Notes: generated by a model not told the origin, from the letters alone. Positions 1 through 9,258 are shown, numbered from the stretch's first letter. The stretch: 64,000 nt of DNA from CAWCVR01 sp963799105 (GCA_963799105.1 CAWCVR010000013.1:62001-126000); one strand, 5' to 3'. Translations and numbers: made by a program.

Positions 1-386
1 ACGTGCAATACGCGGCGGTGCGCGCCGGCAAAATTCTGCGGGAACTGGTGGCGCGCGGCGAGGCCCTGCCGGATTTCGCGGCGGAGCTGAACGCCGCCTC
101 GCTGGCGCGCCAGTTGGAGTTCGAGGACTTCTGGCAGATTCTGCTGGCCGCTTCGAAAGCCGATTCCGCCGTGGAGCGCGCGCTGGCGGCCGGCGAACCG
201 GCGCACGTGGCCAAGTACGCGTTTCAACTGGCCCAGGACTTCTCCAACTTCTATCAGAAGTACCCGATCCTGGCGGAGAAGGATCGCGAGAAGAAGGTGT
301 TCCTGTTGTGGACGACTCGGTTCTTCCGCCGCCAGTTGGAACGCGCCGCCGGCATCCTGGGCATTCGGATTCCGGAATATATGTAG
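1..386 (+). CDS. argS: Arginyl-tRNA synthetase, C-terminal part (5' end outside window)
   Basis: This is the last 127 or so residues of a class I arginyl-tRNA synthetase, the cytoplasmic enzyme that charges tRNA-Arg. The visible part is the all-helical DALR anticodon-binding domain. It opens with a VQYA motif like the VQYAHAR segment of ArgS, carries an F-x-N-FYQKYPI helix, and ends LGIRIPEYM, matching the usual LGI-x-x-PE-x-M terminus of the family. The reading frame is open to the window edge, so the start and catalytic domain lie upstream. The stop codon is TAG at 384-386. The family call is firm; nothing can be said about the missing part. Confidence 0.93.
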   Translation, partial: VQYAAVRAGKILRELVARGEALPDFAAELNAASLARQLEFEDFWQILLAASKADSAVERALAAGEPAHVAKYAFQLAQDFSNFYQKYPILAEKDREKKVFLLWTTRFFRRQLERAAGILGIRIPEYM

Positions 387-407
387 GTAAGGGCCGCCGC
401 GTGCCGC

Positions 408-485
408 GGGTTGACAGACGAAAGCGTCTGTCCCACATTACCGCCGAAGGACTTCGATGTGGGTGGGCCAGGCGCGGCCGCCGGG
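408..485. repeat. Dispersed hairpin repeat, family 1 (copy 1 of 3)
   Basis: This is a short intergenic element between the convergent ends of argS and the CoA-binding gene. It contains the hairpin GACAGACGAAAGCGTCTGTC followed by CCCACATT and an AAGGACTTCG linker. The same parts recur, in the opposite orientation, at 5073-5158 and 36177-36260. It ends directly at the stop codon of the minus-strand neighbour. Confidence 0.75.
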
Positions 486-950
486 CTACTTCGGATAACT
501 TCCCACCAGCTTCTTGCAGAAGGCGTGGAAGTTATGCGGGAAGCCGGAGTCCGGCAGGAACATGAAGGGACACTCGCCGGCCACCACGCTCATCCCATTT
601 CTTTCGCAGAACTCGACGGCCTGAATACTGACCGCCCCGGCGCCCACGGCGCGATACATCCAGATGCGCCGGATCCCGGCCTCATGGCACTCGCGCACCA
701 CTTCGGCGGTCACCGGCGGCTTGGTGAGCAGCAGAGCCCCATCGGCCGGGGGCGACACGTCCGCCACGCGCGCCACGGCCGGGACTCCGTCCATCTCGGT
801 GGCGCCGGGGTGAACCGGCACGACATCGTAGCCCCGGGAGCGCAGTTCGCGGAACAGGCTCCGCGTGAAATCCTTGGGGTTGTGCGAGACGCCTACGACG
901 GCCAGGCGCTTGACGCCCAGGAATTCGTCGATGGTCTTTCGAGTTGTCAT
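486..950 (-). CDS. CoA-binding (YccU-like) protein
   Basis: This 154-residue protein has the Rossmann-type CoA_binding fold of the YccU family, cytoplasmic proteins of unclear physiological role that resemble the CoA-binding domain of succinyl-CoA synthetase. The first strand and glycine turn read LAVVGVSHNPKDF, followed by GYDVVPVHPG and, near the end, VAGECPFMFL, all typical of the family. I start at ATG 950 rather than at the upstream in-frame codon 1058 because GAGGA lies just before it and the residues upstream look non-coding. It stands alone, between argS (convergent) and a large receptor gene. Confidence 0.85.
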   Translation of the reverse strand: MTTRKTIDEFLGVKRLAVVGVSHNPKDFTRSLFRELRSRGYDVVPVHPGATEMDGVPAVARVADVSPPADGALLLTKPPVTAEVVRECHEAGIRRIWMYRAVGAGAVSIQAVEFCERNGMSVVAGECPFMFLPDSGFPHNFHAFCKKLVGSYPK

Positions 951-1091
951 GGAGTCCTCAATGTCAGGGTAATACAGTCTGAAATTGAGAGCGGGCGGCG
1001 GGCGGAGGCCGCTGGGGTGGGGAGCGAGGCGGGGCGGAGGCCGGTCTCGAATCGCCAAACGATCGAGACCGGCCTGCCGGTTAGGGGATTG

Positions 1092-4000
1092 TTAGAACGA
1101 GAGCCGGGCGCTGAACTGCAGTTTGCGCGGCTGATTGGCCATGGTGGAAACGATGCCGAAGCTGCTGGAATCGATACCCAAGCCGGGAGCGGCGAAGTGC
1201 ACCGCGTTGTTGACGTTGAACGCGTCCGCCTGGAGCGCCAGTTTCACCTTCTCGCGGATGGGGAATTCGCGGCGCACGCTCACATCCACGTCGGCATTGT
1301 GAGGAGCGAACAGTTTGTACGGGGCCGCGCGCGGAATGTTGCCTTCCATGTAAGCGGGCGGGTCCACAAAGGCCGCCTTGTTGAGGTAGACCGTGCTGGA
1401 GACATTAGCGCCGCCGCTTCCGATGGCGCCATTCTGCCACACGCTTCCCGAGAAGCCCGTGGCGTAGTTCGGATAGCAGGAGGCGTCGATAATGCCGCCG
1501 CCGGTGCAGGTGCCGGTGATCGACAAGGGCGCTCCGCCCTGGTAGGTGAAGAGTCCGGAGATCTGCCAGTGGCTAACCACCGGGTTCAACAACCCCGCGT
1601 CCAACTTGTGACCCTTGCCAAAAGGCAACTGGTAAACGGCCGTGGCGGCGGCCACGCTGGGGTGATCGATGGTGCCCGGCCCTTTCTCCAGGAAGTCCTT
1701 GTTGGGATCGCGCACGCCGACGAGATCGTCCAGTTCCTTGCTGTAGGTGTAGTTGAACATCACCGAAAGGCCTTGCGAGAACCGGTGGTTGAGCGAAATC
1801 TGGAGCGAGTTAAACGTCGAATTGCCGACGTCCAGCCAGGGATCGGAAATGCCGTTGTATTGCGGGAAGGGCTTGATCGCCTGGGCGATGGTTCCGGTAA
1901 AGGTCGAAAACGGCATCGCGATATTCGGGAACATGGCCTGCGCCGAAGCGAGGGTGCTCGCGCTCAGAGTCGAGGTCAGGATAGATCCCAGCGGGAGGTA
2001 TTGCATGGGAACCTGGTTGGTCATGGGCCCGGCGACGGCAGCCCCGGGCAGCCAGTGGCCGGCGCTGGCGCTGTACGCCACGCTCAACATCCAGTTGGGA
2101 GTAAACGAATGCTGGATATTGAAGCTCCAGTCTTCGTAATACGGCGCCTTGCCGCCGAAATTGGGGTCGCCGAAAGTGATGGTCTGGGCGGTAGTGGGGC
2201 CGGCGGGGAACGGAAGCGCAGCCGCGGCCGCGGCGGTGATGTAGCCGATGCCGAAACTGGGATTGAAGAACGGCGGGTTCAGCGGGTAGCCCGGGTACCC
2301 GCCGTTCCAGTTGTACGCGGGCTGCCCGGTGGCGACGGCGCCCAGGCTGCCGTTGTTATTGAAACCGAGCTGGCTCAGCCCCTGGCGTCCGTTGGTGCGC
2401 CCACCCACTCCACCGGCGTGCGCATAGAAGATGCTGTAGCTCGCCCGGATCACGGTCTTATTGCCGACCTGGTAGGCCAGTCCCACGCGAGGTCCGGGAT
2501 TGACGTTGTGCTGCTTGACGGGAGTCGAGCAACCGCAGCTATCGGTGCCGTGGCCCACGAATTCCAAGGCTCCGGGGAGGCCGACCGCCGGGTTCGTCAT
2601 GGTGGGATTAAAGTAGGACATGACGTTGTTCACTTCCGTGAACGGGCTCCAGATATTCCAGCGCAGACCCAGGTTCAGGGTCAGCTTCCGGTTGACTTTG
2701 AAATCGTCCTGCACATACCCGGCATACGTCTTGTAACGGCCACCGGTCTCGGCCACGGCATTCTGCGTAACCACGCTGCTGTCCACCAGCCCCAGCAGAA
2801 AACCGGCATACGGAAGGCCCGTGTTGGTGACGGCTGTTCCGGTGGCCCCGAAGTTCTCCGTCTCGGCATTGCTGAAGGTGAAGCCGGCCTGCGTGCCGGT
2901 CAACGGGGTGTTCTCGTTGTCCTGCAGCGACTGCCATTGGAAGCCGAAAGTAACGTTGTGCCGCCCTTTGGTCCAGAGAATGTTGTCCTGCACGTCATAG
3001 GTGTTCTGGGCTTCGTTGTAGGCATGCGAATTGGTTCCGTCCCAGCTCACCGGAGTGTTGACGCCGCCGCTGAAGGTGATGTCCGGAAAACCCGATCCCG
3101 CCACTCCGCCCGGAAGGCCCTTGAGCCCGGCCTTGCCCGGATAATTGCCGCCGAACGTGTTACTCGTCAAAGGAATGAACATCCGGCTCAGCGACGCGCT
3201 GAACTGGTTGACCAGACTCGCGTTGATGATCTGGCTATCGTGGATCTGAGCCGTGGTCGAATACTCGATCACGCCTCTGCCGTCCAGGTACGGAACGGGC
3301 AGCCCGGATGTGGCGATGCCCGAATAGCTTCCGACGGTGGGTTGCGCGTACTTGCCCGTGCTGAAGAGGGCGAAAAGCCGGTTGTTGTCCGAAAGGTTGT
3401 AGTCCACCTTATCCGTGGTGCTGTCGTTATTGACCTTGTTCGCCGGCATCGCCAGGTAATTGTTCGTCAAGAGGGTATTTGTGGGAGCCGGAAGAGACGA
3501 TTGGAATGACTGCGAAATCGCCGAAATCCGGCTGGTCGGGAGAACATTATTCGGGAATGGCGTCCGCACCCCGGTACCCGTGGCGGAGGTGGGGTCGTAG
3601 ATCACTCCGTTGGTGCCGCTGGCGGGGAGGATGCCACTGAAATCGCCCGCTCGCTCGGCCACGGTGGGTATGGTCTGCAACCCGGGAGTGTAGGCGGAAA
3701 GGAAACGGTATCCATCGTAATTGCTGAAGAAGAACAGCTTGTTCTTGATGATCGGGCCGCTGACAGTAGCGCCGAATTCGTTCTGGTGGTCCACCGGCCG
3801 GGTTGCCGAGAAGAAGTTCCTGGCATCCAAGTCGGTATTCCGGAAGTACTCGAAGACGCCGCCATGGAACGCGTTGGCTCCGGACTTCAAAACGTAGTTC
3901 GACACGCCCTGGCCTTCGTACATGGCCTTGGCGCCGGCCGTCTCCACCTGGAACTGTTCGACAGCCTCCACGGAAACGCCGAACGCCAGGTTGCGGGTAT

Positions 4001-4619
4001 CGCTCTCCGTCCCGGCGCTGGTCAACGGCAGACCTTCGATGTACACCTCGTTCTGATAAGTCTGACCGCCATTGAAAGAACCGGTGGATGGGCCGGCCGC
4101 CTGGGTGCTGTAATTATCGACTCCGCTGGCAAGGCCGGCGAAAGCCGAGGGATCTCTGGGGGAGCCGCCGGCATTCATGGCCAGCGGAAGCGAATCGTAC
4201 ACCCGGTTGTCCATCGAGGAGCCGAGCGCCACATCGTCCGTCTTCAGGGCGGTCGGCTGGGCTTCCACGGTGATCGCCTGGCTGGACGCGCCGATCGTCA
4301 GCGTGGGATTTACCGCGACGGTTGCCAGCGCTTCCACGACCACGTGGGTTTGCGTCAGAGATTCAAAACCGGTGGCCTTGACCGTAACCGTGTACTCGCC
4401 GGGAATGAGCAGAGGAAGCACGAAAAGGCCGGCCTCCGTGCTCTTTCGAGCGGTTTCCACTCCGGTTGCGACATTTCTGGCAGTGACCGAGGCGCCGGCG
4501 ATGGCCGCTCCCGACGGGTCAGTGACCGTTCCTTGGATGGAACCGGTTCCGGCGACCTGGGCAAAAGCCGACAAACCGGCTGCGACTAACAACACAAAGC
4601 AGAGTGCTACGTGGCGCAT
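1092..4619 (-). CDS. TonB-receptor-like outer-membrane protein with N-terminal carboxypeptidase-regulatory domain
   Basis: The 1175-residue protein belongs to the very large acidobacterial group of TonB-dependent-receptor-like beta-barrels, thought to take up oligosaccharides or other polymers across the outer membrane. Residues 1-20 form a signal peptide ending AFAQ. Residues about 27-110 are a CarboxypepD_reg beta-sandwich (GSIQGTVTDPSGAAIAGA). A plug-like region with DARNFF and GATVSGPIIKNKLFFF follows, and then a long barrel ending in an aromatic residue (FSARLSF). AAAGGAG precedes ATG 4619. I see no clear TonB box. The substrate cannot be read from the sequence, and no SusD partner is adjacent. 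Confidence 0.88.
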   Translation of the reverse strand: MRHVALCFVLLVAAGLSAFAQVAGTGSIQGTVTDPSGAAIAGASVTARNVATGVETARKSTEAGLFVLPLLIPGEYTVTVKATGFESLTQTHVVVEALATVAVNPTLTIGASSQAITVEAQPTALKTDDVALGSSMDNRVYDSLPLAMNAGGSPRDPSAFAGLASGVDNYSTQAAGPSTGSFNGGQTYQNEVYIEGLPLTSAGTESDTRNLAFGVSVEAVEQFQVETAGAKAMYEGQGVSNYVLKSGANAFHGGVFEYFRNTDLDARNFFSATRPVDHQNEFGATVSGPIIKNKLFFFSNYDGYRFLSAYTPGLQTIPTVAERAGDFSGILPASGTNGVIYDPTSATGTGVRTPFPNNVLPTSRISAISQSFQSSLPAPTNTLLTNNYLAMPANKVNNDSTTDKVDYNLSDNNRLFALFSTGKYAQPTVGSYSGIATSGLPVPYLDGRGVIEYSTTAQIHDSQIINASLVNQFSASLSRMFIPLTSNTFGGNYPGKAGLKGLPGGVAGSGFPDITFSGGVNTPVSWDGTNSHAYNEAQNTYDVQDNILWTKGRHNVTFGFQWQSLQDNENTPLTGTQAGFTFSNAETENFGATGTAVTNTGLPYAGFLLGLVDSSVVTQNAVAETGGRYKTYAGYVQDDFKVNRKLTLNLGLRWNIWSPFTEVNNVMSYFNPTMTNPAVGLPGALEFVGHGTDSCGCSTPVKQHNVNPGPRVGLAYQVGNKTVIRASYSIFYAHAGGVGGRTNGRQGLSQLGFNNNGSLGAVATGQPAYNWNGGYPGYPLNPPFFNPSFGIGYITAAAAAALPFPAGPTTAQTITFGDPNFGGKAPYYEDWSFNIQHSFTPNWMLSVAYSASAGHWLPGAAVAGPMTNQVPMQYLPLGSILTSTLSASTLASAQAMFPNIAMPFSTFTGTIAQAIKPFPQYNGISDPWLDVGNSTFNSLQISLNHRFSQGLSVMFNYTYSKELDDLVGVRDPNKDFLEKGPGTIDHPSVAAATAVYQLPFGKGHKLDAGLLNPVVSHWQISGLFTYQGGAPLSITGTCTGGGIIDASCYPNYATGFSGSVWQNGAIGSGGANVSSTVYLNKAAFVDPPAYMEGNIPRAAPYKLFAPHNADVDVSVRREFPIREKVKLALQADAFNVNNAVHFAAPGLGIDSSSFGIVSTMANQPRKLQFSARLSF

Positions 4620-4922
4620 ACTGAAAACTCCTTTATTTACATTTCGCGGAGAACCGCGTGTGATGCGAAACTACCCCTTGTAAGCGATTATGAGTATACA
4701 GCCGCCGACGACCGCCAGCAACACAAATTGCTGGAGCTTCGATGTCTTGCAATACGAAATTCGTTTCGTTAGCATAACTCTTAAGTATCAGTGACTTGCA
4801 TCCAATCCAGATTTTGGAATTCGACGGTTTCGTTTTGCATTGCAGCATGCTTTTCACCGCTATATCAGGCGTTTACCCGAGGGTATACGAAACGCTATGA
4901 AATGCGGCCCACAGGGGCATCC

Positions 4923-4974
4923 TGGCGCGGATGATAGAACTTGAACCTACACTCCCTTGCGGGAACTGGAACCT
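4923..4974 (-). repeat. tRNA-Leu 3'-half duplicate (putative att site)
   Basis: These 52 bases match positions 8884-8935, the 3' half and CCA of the tRNA-Leu gene, at 50 of 52 positions, with an unbroken 36-base core at 4939-4974. The copy is on the same strand and stops matching inside the anticodon loop. There is no 5' half, so it is not a tRNA gene. The arrangement is what site-specific integration into the 3' half of a tRNA leaves behind. No integrase is visible nearby. Confidence 0.8.
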
Positions 4975-5007
4975 TAGGTCTTCGACCGTGTGATTTGGTG
5001 CCATTAC

Positions 5008-5199
5008 CGGGCCGCTCGCTCACGCTCGCGGTTCTGTCCGGAACCGCGAGCGTGAGAAGCTGTGAAGAAATCGGTTGGCAGGCGGAAGCGCCTGCCCCAC
5101 CTCGCTGCAAGTCCTTCGAATGCAATGTGGGACAGACGCTTTCGTCTGTCAACCCGGCAGTCCGGCCGATTTCTTCACAGCTTCTGAGCGAGCGGCCCG
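5008..5199. repeat. Nested long inverted repeat enclosing family 1 repeat copy 2
   Basis: Several perfect inverted arms are nested here. The outer arms are 5008-5022 and 5185-5199, 15 bases each. The next pair is 5055-5074 and 5166-5185, 20 bases each, reading AGAAGCTGTGAAGAAATCGG. A separate local hairpin pairs 5019-5034 with 5041-5056. The core 5073-5158 is the second copy of the family 1 element, with hairpins GGCAGGCGGAAGCGCCTGCC and GACAGACGCTTTCGTCTGTC separated by a linker containing AAGTCCTTCG. No protein is encoded. It lies in the 560-base gap between the tRNA duplicate and the first degenerate gene; I see nothing else of note in 5200-5537. Confidence 0.8.
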
Positions 5200-5537
5200 T
5201 GGAAAAGGAACAGCTTCTCGCGGTCAAGACACTAGATCCCCAAAACGGTATGCCGCGGGCTCGCGTGGGGTCGCAACTTGCCGATCCGGAACGGAGGCCG
5301 ATTGCCCCGAGTCCCGGTGAACCACGCCGCGGGAAGGACAGGCGCAAGGATGGGTTTATGCGATCGCCCAGGACCGCGAGTACGTGGCCATGCGCGCAGC
5401 CCTGGCGCCGCGCCCCACCGAAAGTACGAGATCGATCCTCCGGCCAGCAGGCGGGAAAACGCGTCTGGCCCCCTTCGAGGCGCGGCAGGGCTCGTGGCTA
5501 TCGTCGCCGAGAATGCGGATACAATCAGTGATCGTTG

Positions 5538-6715
5538 ATGCACCTTCGGCACTGGTTCCGATCCTCGCGCCGCACTCTGGCGGTGTTTCTCGGAACGATG
5601 TGGGTTTTGGGCGGCGCCCTGACCTGGCTGTGCTGGCAGTTGCTGGAGCAGGACCGGCAACTGGAATCGCAGCGCGCCCAGGAGAGGCTGGAGCAGGCGG
5701 CGGATCGGGCTGTGGCCGGGTTGGCGTCCGGTGTTCAAGATCTTGACGCCTGGTTGCCTCTGACTCCCGCCGCGAAGACCGAACCTCCGCCCGCGGGACT
5801 GGTGCTCCTCCTCAAGAGCGAAGATGGCGTGAAAGTCTGGCCGGCCAGCCTGCTTGTCTACCAGCCGGCGCGTGCTCCCGCCGAAAAGAACCTTGACGAC
5901 ACCTTCGCTGCCGGTGAGCGGATGGAATTCCAAGGGAAGGACGCCGCGGGGGCGGCCGCAAACTTCCGCGCGCTGGCGGAGTCGCGCGCCCCGGAGGTCC
6001 GCGCGGGCGCGCTGCTGCGGCTGGCGCGAGACCTGCGAAAATTGGGACGCTATGGGGAGGCGCTCAACGTCTACGGCCGGCTTGCGGAAGTGGGTAGCGT
6101 TACCATCGAAGGAGTTCCGGCCGGACTGACGGCGCTGGACGCCAGGTGCGGCGTGCTCGAAGCCATGGGCCGGCGCGCGGAAATGAAGAAGGAAGCTCTG
6201 CCGATGGATTCCGGCCTGCGGAGCGGCCGCTGGCCGTTGCCGGGTGCTGCCTTGGGACTTTTACCGGGCGGAGGCGCGCCGCTGGGCCGATGCGCCCGCG
6301 CTTACCCGGAGCGAGCGCCATGCGCTGGCCGTATCGCGCGCGGCGGAATGGCTCTGCCAACTCTGGCCGCGTCCTCTGGAACCCAAAGGCCGCGGCGTGC
6401 TGGCTGTCGAAAAACGGGCCCTTCGCACGCGATCCCCTCATCGGATACCGCATTCAGGTGGATGGCTTGCACGTGCAACTGGCGCCGGGGCGGTACTGGC
6501 TGAACGTAGCGCCCGTGGGAATTGGCCATTCCTACGTGAGCGCCACCAGGGGCGGAAATGCCATCGGCAAACCGCCGGGCGAAAACAGCCGGGCGTTTCT
6601 TCTGGGACCCGCGCCTGGTTCCTTTGTGCAGGCCGGACGCCCAGGCGCCGTCGGCCAAGGGGGGATCGCTACGCATTTCTCGCAAGGCGCGATCATCGCG
6701 TCACCGCCCAAATAG
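5538..6715 (+). pseudogene. Chimeric remnant: sensor-kinase N-terminus joined to a secreted-protein domain
   Basis: From ATG 5538 the frame encodes a membrane-anchored N-terminus: a hydrophobic segment at residues about 13-35, then a coiled QERLEQAADRAVAGL helix and TPR-like helices (GRYGEALNVYGRL). This resembles the extracytoplasmic sensor part of acidobacterial histidine kinases. Near 6240 the homologous reading continues one frame later (DFYRAEARRWADAPALT). Near 6420 it moves again into a third frame, YRIQVDGLHVQLAPGRYWLN, which is homologous to the N-terminal domain of the next gene. No kinase core (H-box, N- and G-boxes) remains. I read it as a decayed fusion of two genes, or as frameshifted sequence. 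The parent-family assignment is an inference. Confidence 0.55.
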
Positions 6716-6734
6716 CTTGTTACGGAGTTCATAT

Positions 6735-8564
6735 ATGCTCATTCGAACGGTTCTTTGCGGCTTGTTGGTGACTCTCTCGACGCATCCGGTACTGCGCGCG
6801 ATAGGGACGCCCGTTATAACTGAAGGCTGGTACAACGGGGATTGTCACTCGAGCGGGGTAGGCGGTTGGCCAAACTGGTATGTTTCAAACCAGGAGTTCG
6901 TCCGCACATATGACAAGTTCCTGGTCCCAGTCGGGGGATGGGTCGTTACCGGCGTGTTCTCCAACAACGAGTTTATGGGCTCCGTTCCTCCGATAACGCA
7001 GGCCGCTTGGGAGATCCGCAGCGGCATGGCATCCGGAAACGGCGGAACGGTCATGGCTTCAGGCGTGAATCCGGCCATCCAGACCCTGCTGGCCGGCACG
7101 TACCCACCGGCCTACCGGATCGAGGTGACCGGGCTGCGGATACCGCTGCCGGCGGGCGATTACGTGCTCAACGTGACGCCCGTGGGGACGGTTTCCGGTC
7201 AATCGTTCGTCTGCGAGACGTAAGGGCAGGATGCCGCCGGCGGTCCGCCGGGAAACGGTATGACCTATTACTCCCCGGATCCGGCGCTGTTCTATTCCGT
7301 AGCAGGATCGGTAGGAGTTACGGGGAATGCGAATTTCTCCCAAGGTGTCCTGATCAGAGGCAAGTCCTTACCGCCGCCTTCCCCATCCGACCAATGGCGC
7401 GCCGATGTGGCCTCTCTGATGAAGCAAATGCCCGCGCTCCATGAGCTGCCGTATGTGGGCATAAGCCTGGACGATTTCAATGCCAATGCCACGGATCTTT
7501 ACAACCAGATCCCGTCCCTCTCCGATCCTGTGATCGAGACCCGCTTCGAGGAACTGGTCGCCTCGATCGCGGACCCCCATACCGATGTGGCTTGGCCGTA
7601 CCCCGGTTTCTTCCAAATGCTGCCGCTCTCGTTCTACTGGTTTGACGACGGCATCTACGTGACCGGGGCCTCGGCGCAATATCAAAACCTGCTGGGCGCC
7701 AAACTCCTGACGGTTGGGCTGACCGGCATCGACGACGCCACCCGCATTTTGACGGCGCTGGTCCCGCACGTGAACCAGCAGTGGCCGAAACACAGGATTC
7801 CGTTGCAGGAATTGACCAACGCCAACTATCTGTTCGGCATGGGATTGATCGGCGGCACCGATAGCGTGCCTCTGCAGGCGCAGACGTTCTCGGGCGGCGT
7901 TCCCACCAGCGTGGTCTCCGCCCAGGTCCAGACTTTCGGCGCCTCCCAGGTGCCGGCGCTCATCCCCGTCTTTCAAGGCGCCGCTCCCCTGTCCCGGCAA
8001 CACCTGGATCGAAATTACTGGGCGACGGTGATCGATGGAGGCGCCACGGTGTATTTCCAGTACAACAGTTGCATGGAGGATCCGAAACAAGCCTCGGCGG
8101 ACTTCTTTCCGCAGTTGGATCAGATGACGGCCCAGCCCGGCGTCCAGCGCGTAGTCCTCGACATGCGCAACAACAGCGGAGGATTCACGTCCATCCTTTA
8201 CCCGTGGTTCGAAGAAATCAGATCCAGCCGGTTCAACCAGCCGGGCCGGTTGTACGTCATTGTGGGGCGGGCCACATTCTCCGCCGCCATGGAGGCCACC
8301 GACGATTTCCACGACCAGACCGCCGCGATATTTGTGGGCGAGGGCACCGGCGGCAATCCCAGGTTCGAGCTCCGGCGCGGGGCCTTCGCCTTACCGTACT
8401 ATGCAATTCAGGTGAGTTACTCGAACGGCGTGGAGGGCGCCAACGATCCCGACCCGACCTTGACGCCCGATATCGTCACGGGACTGACGTTCCAGCAATA
8501 CATGAGCGGCGACGATCCGGCTATGGACGCCATCCTGGCCATTCCGGCGCCGCGGTCCAACTGA
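6735..8564 (+). pseudogene. Secreted S41-family peptidase-like gene interrupted by one in-frame TAA
   Basis: ATG 6735 follows ACGGAG by seven bases and opens a signal peptide (LLVTLSTHPVLRA). A beta-rich domain follows, ending YRIEVTGLRIPLPAGDYVLN. The frame meets TAA at 7221-7223 and then continues open, in the same frame, to TGA at 8562-8564. Aligned with the paralogous stretch upstream (SYVSATRGGN), the stop falls where a coding residue stands (SFVCET-stop-GQD). The 3' part is an S41-like peptidase/tricorn-core domain: VVLDMRNNSGGF, then VIVGRATFSAAMEA around the expected nucleophile, then GEGTGGNP. One base change explains the break. A restart at ATG 7260 would give a 434-residue protein without a signal peptide. 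Confidence 0.7.
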
Positions 8565-8662
8565 CGCGGCGGCCGGCCGGGAGAGCAGGCGGCGCCCGCA
8601 CTGGACCATAGCGGCCCAATCGATGTGTCAACGGCGCCAACGTGTGCCATGCTGGAGTTTCT

Positions 8663-8839
8663 ATGCGAGACTCAGAGACCATCGAAACCGAGCTAATGGA
8701 AATCAGCGCCGTCGCCGACGATGCCATCAAATTCGAGCGCATCGTTGCCTGGTGCGCAACGCATCCCGACGAAGTCCCCATCGCCCTGCATCAGCTAATA
8801 AGCCGGCGCGACAAGCACCCGCCGGCAGCCGCGGTGTAA
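8663..8839 (+). CDS. Small hypothetical protein, 58 residues
   Basis: ATG 8663 follows GGAG at 8654-8657 by five bases. The product is acidic at its N-terminus, then amphipathic (IKFERIVAWCATHPDEV), and ends with a short basic stretch. No known domain, membrane segment or signal peptide is visible. It is the last open frame inside the tRNA-Leu-bounded segment, about 45 bases before the tRNA 3' end and on the opposite strand to it. An in-frame GTG at 8642 is a weaker alternative start. Whether it is expressed cannot be judged. Confidence 0.45.
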   Translation: MRDSETIETELMEISAVADDAIKFERIVAWCATHPDEVPIALHQLISRRDKHPPAAAV

Positions 8840-8883
8840 CGATGAGAGAGCGCCAAGAAGAGCGTGTTGCCGCCCGATTCAAT

Positions 8884-8970
8884 TGGTGCGGATGATAGGA
8901 CTTGAACCTACACTCCCTTGCGGGAACTGGAACCTAAATCCAGCGCGTCTGCCAGTTTCGCCACATCCGC
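8884..8970 (-). tRNA. tRNA-Leu (anticodon UAG)
   Basis: On the minus strand the sequence folds as a complete class II tRNA. The acceptor stem GCGGATG pairs with CATCCGC. The anticodon loop is TTTAGGT with anticodon TAG, flanked by CTGGA and TCCAG. The long variable arm is closed by TCCC and GGGA, the T-arm contains GGTTCAAGTCC, and CCA is encoded at the 3' end (8884-8886). It reads CUA codons. Its 3' half is duplicated at 4923-4974. Confidence 0.95.
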
Positions 8971-9024
8971 ATGCGCTGATGCCGATTATACCGTAGCGGC
9001 CCGGGCCATCGCCCTTGCGGGGCA

Positions 9025-9258
9025 GGTTGTCAACCTAATGCCGCATACTTTTCCCAGGGCCGGACAGCCTGCACGTATCGTGGGGCGGACCCCCTGGTCC
9101 GCGCGGGACGCCCTCGTCCCGATCTTCGCTCGCGGATTCAAGTGCTTGCAACCAGCGAAAAGCCGGCCAGGGGGCCGGCCGCGGACGAGGGCGTCCGCCC
9201 CACAGCTTGTGCAGATGTCCGGTAGCGGGAAGAGTATGCGGCATTGGGTTGTCAACCC
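9025..9258. repeat. Family 2 four-hairpin element (copy 1 of 5) inside 50-bp imperfect inverted arms
   Basis: The core at 9080-9203 is a family 2 element in reverse orientation, with hairpins GCGGACCCCCTGGTCCGC, GGGACGCCCTCGTCCC, GCCGGCCAGGGGGCCGGC and GCGGACGAGGGCGTCCGC. Here alone it sits between outer arms 9025-9074 and 9209-9258 that are inverted copies of each other (shared blocks AATGCCGCATACT and TTCCC, then CCGGACA and TGCAC). The 570-base gap between the tRNA and mscL otherwise holds no gene that I can support. Confidence 0.78.

Noticed and set aside
411..3509. 1032-residue open frame on the plus strand
   Set aside because: It lies antisense to a receptor gene with signal peptide and family motifs; the product is His/Arg/Gly-rich and resembles no protein.
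4923..4974. A second tRNA-Leu gene
   Set aside because: Only the 3' half is present; there is no matching acceptor 5' strand, D-arm or anticodon stem.
7221..7223. Programmed stop-codon recoding in the S41-like gene
   Set aside because: TAA is not used for selenocysteine or pyrrolysine and no recoding structure was evident; mutation or error is simpler.
4923..8970. Prophage or intact mobile island
   Set aside because: No integrase, transposase, replication or structural phage gene is visible, so only the boundary signature is reported.
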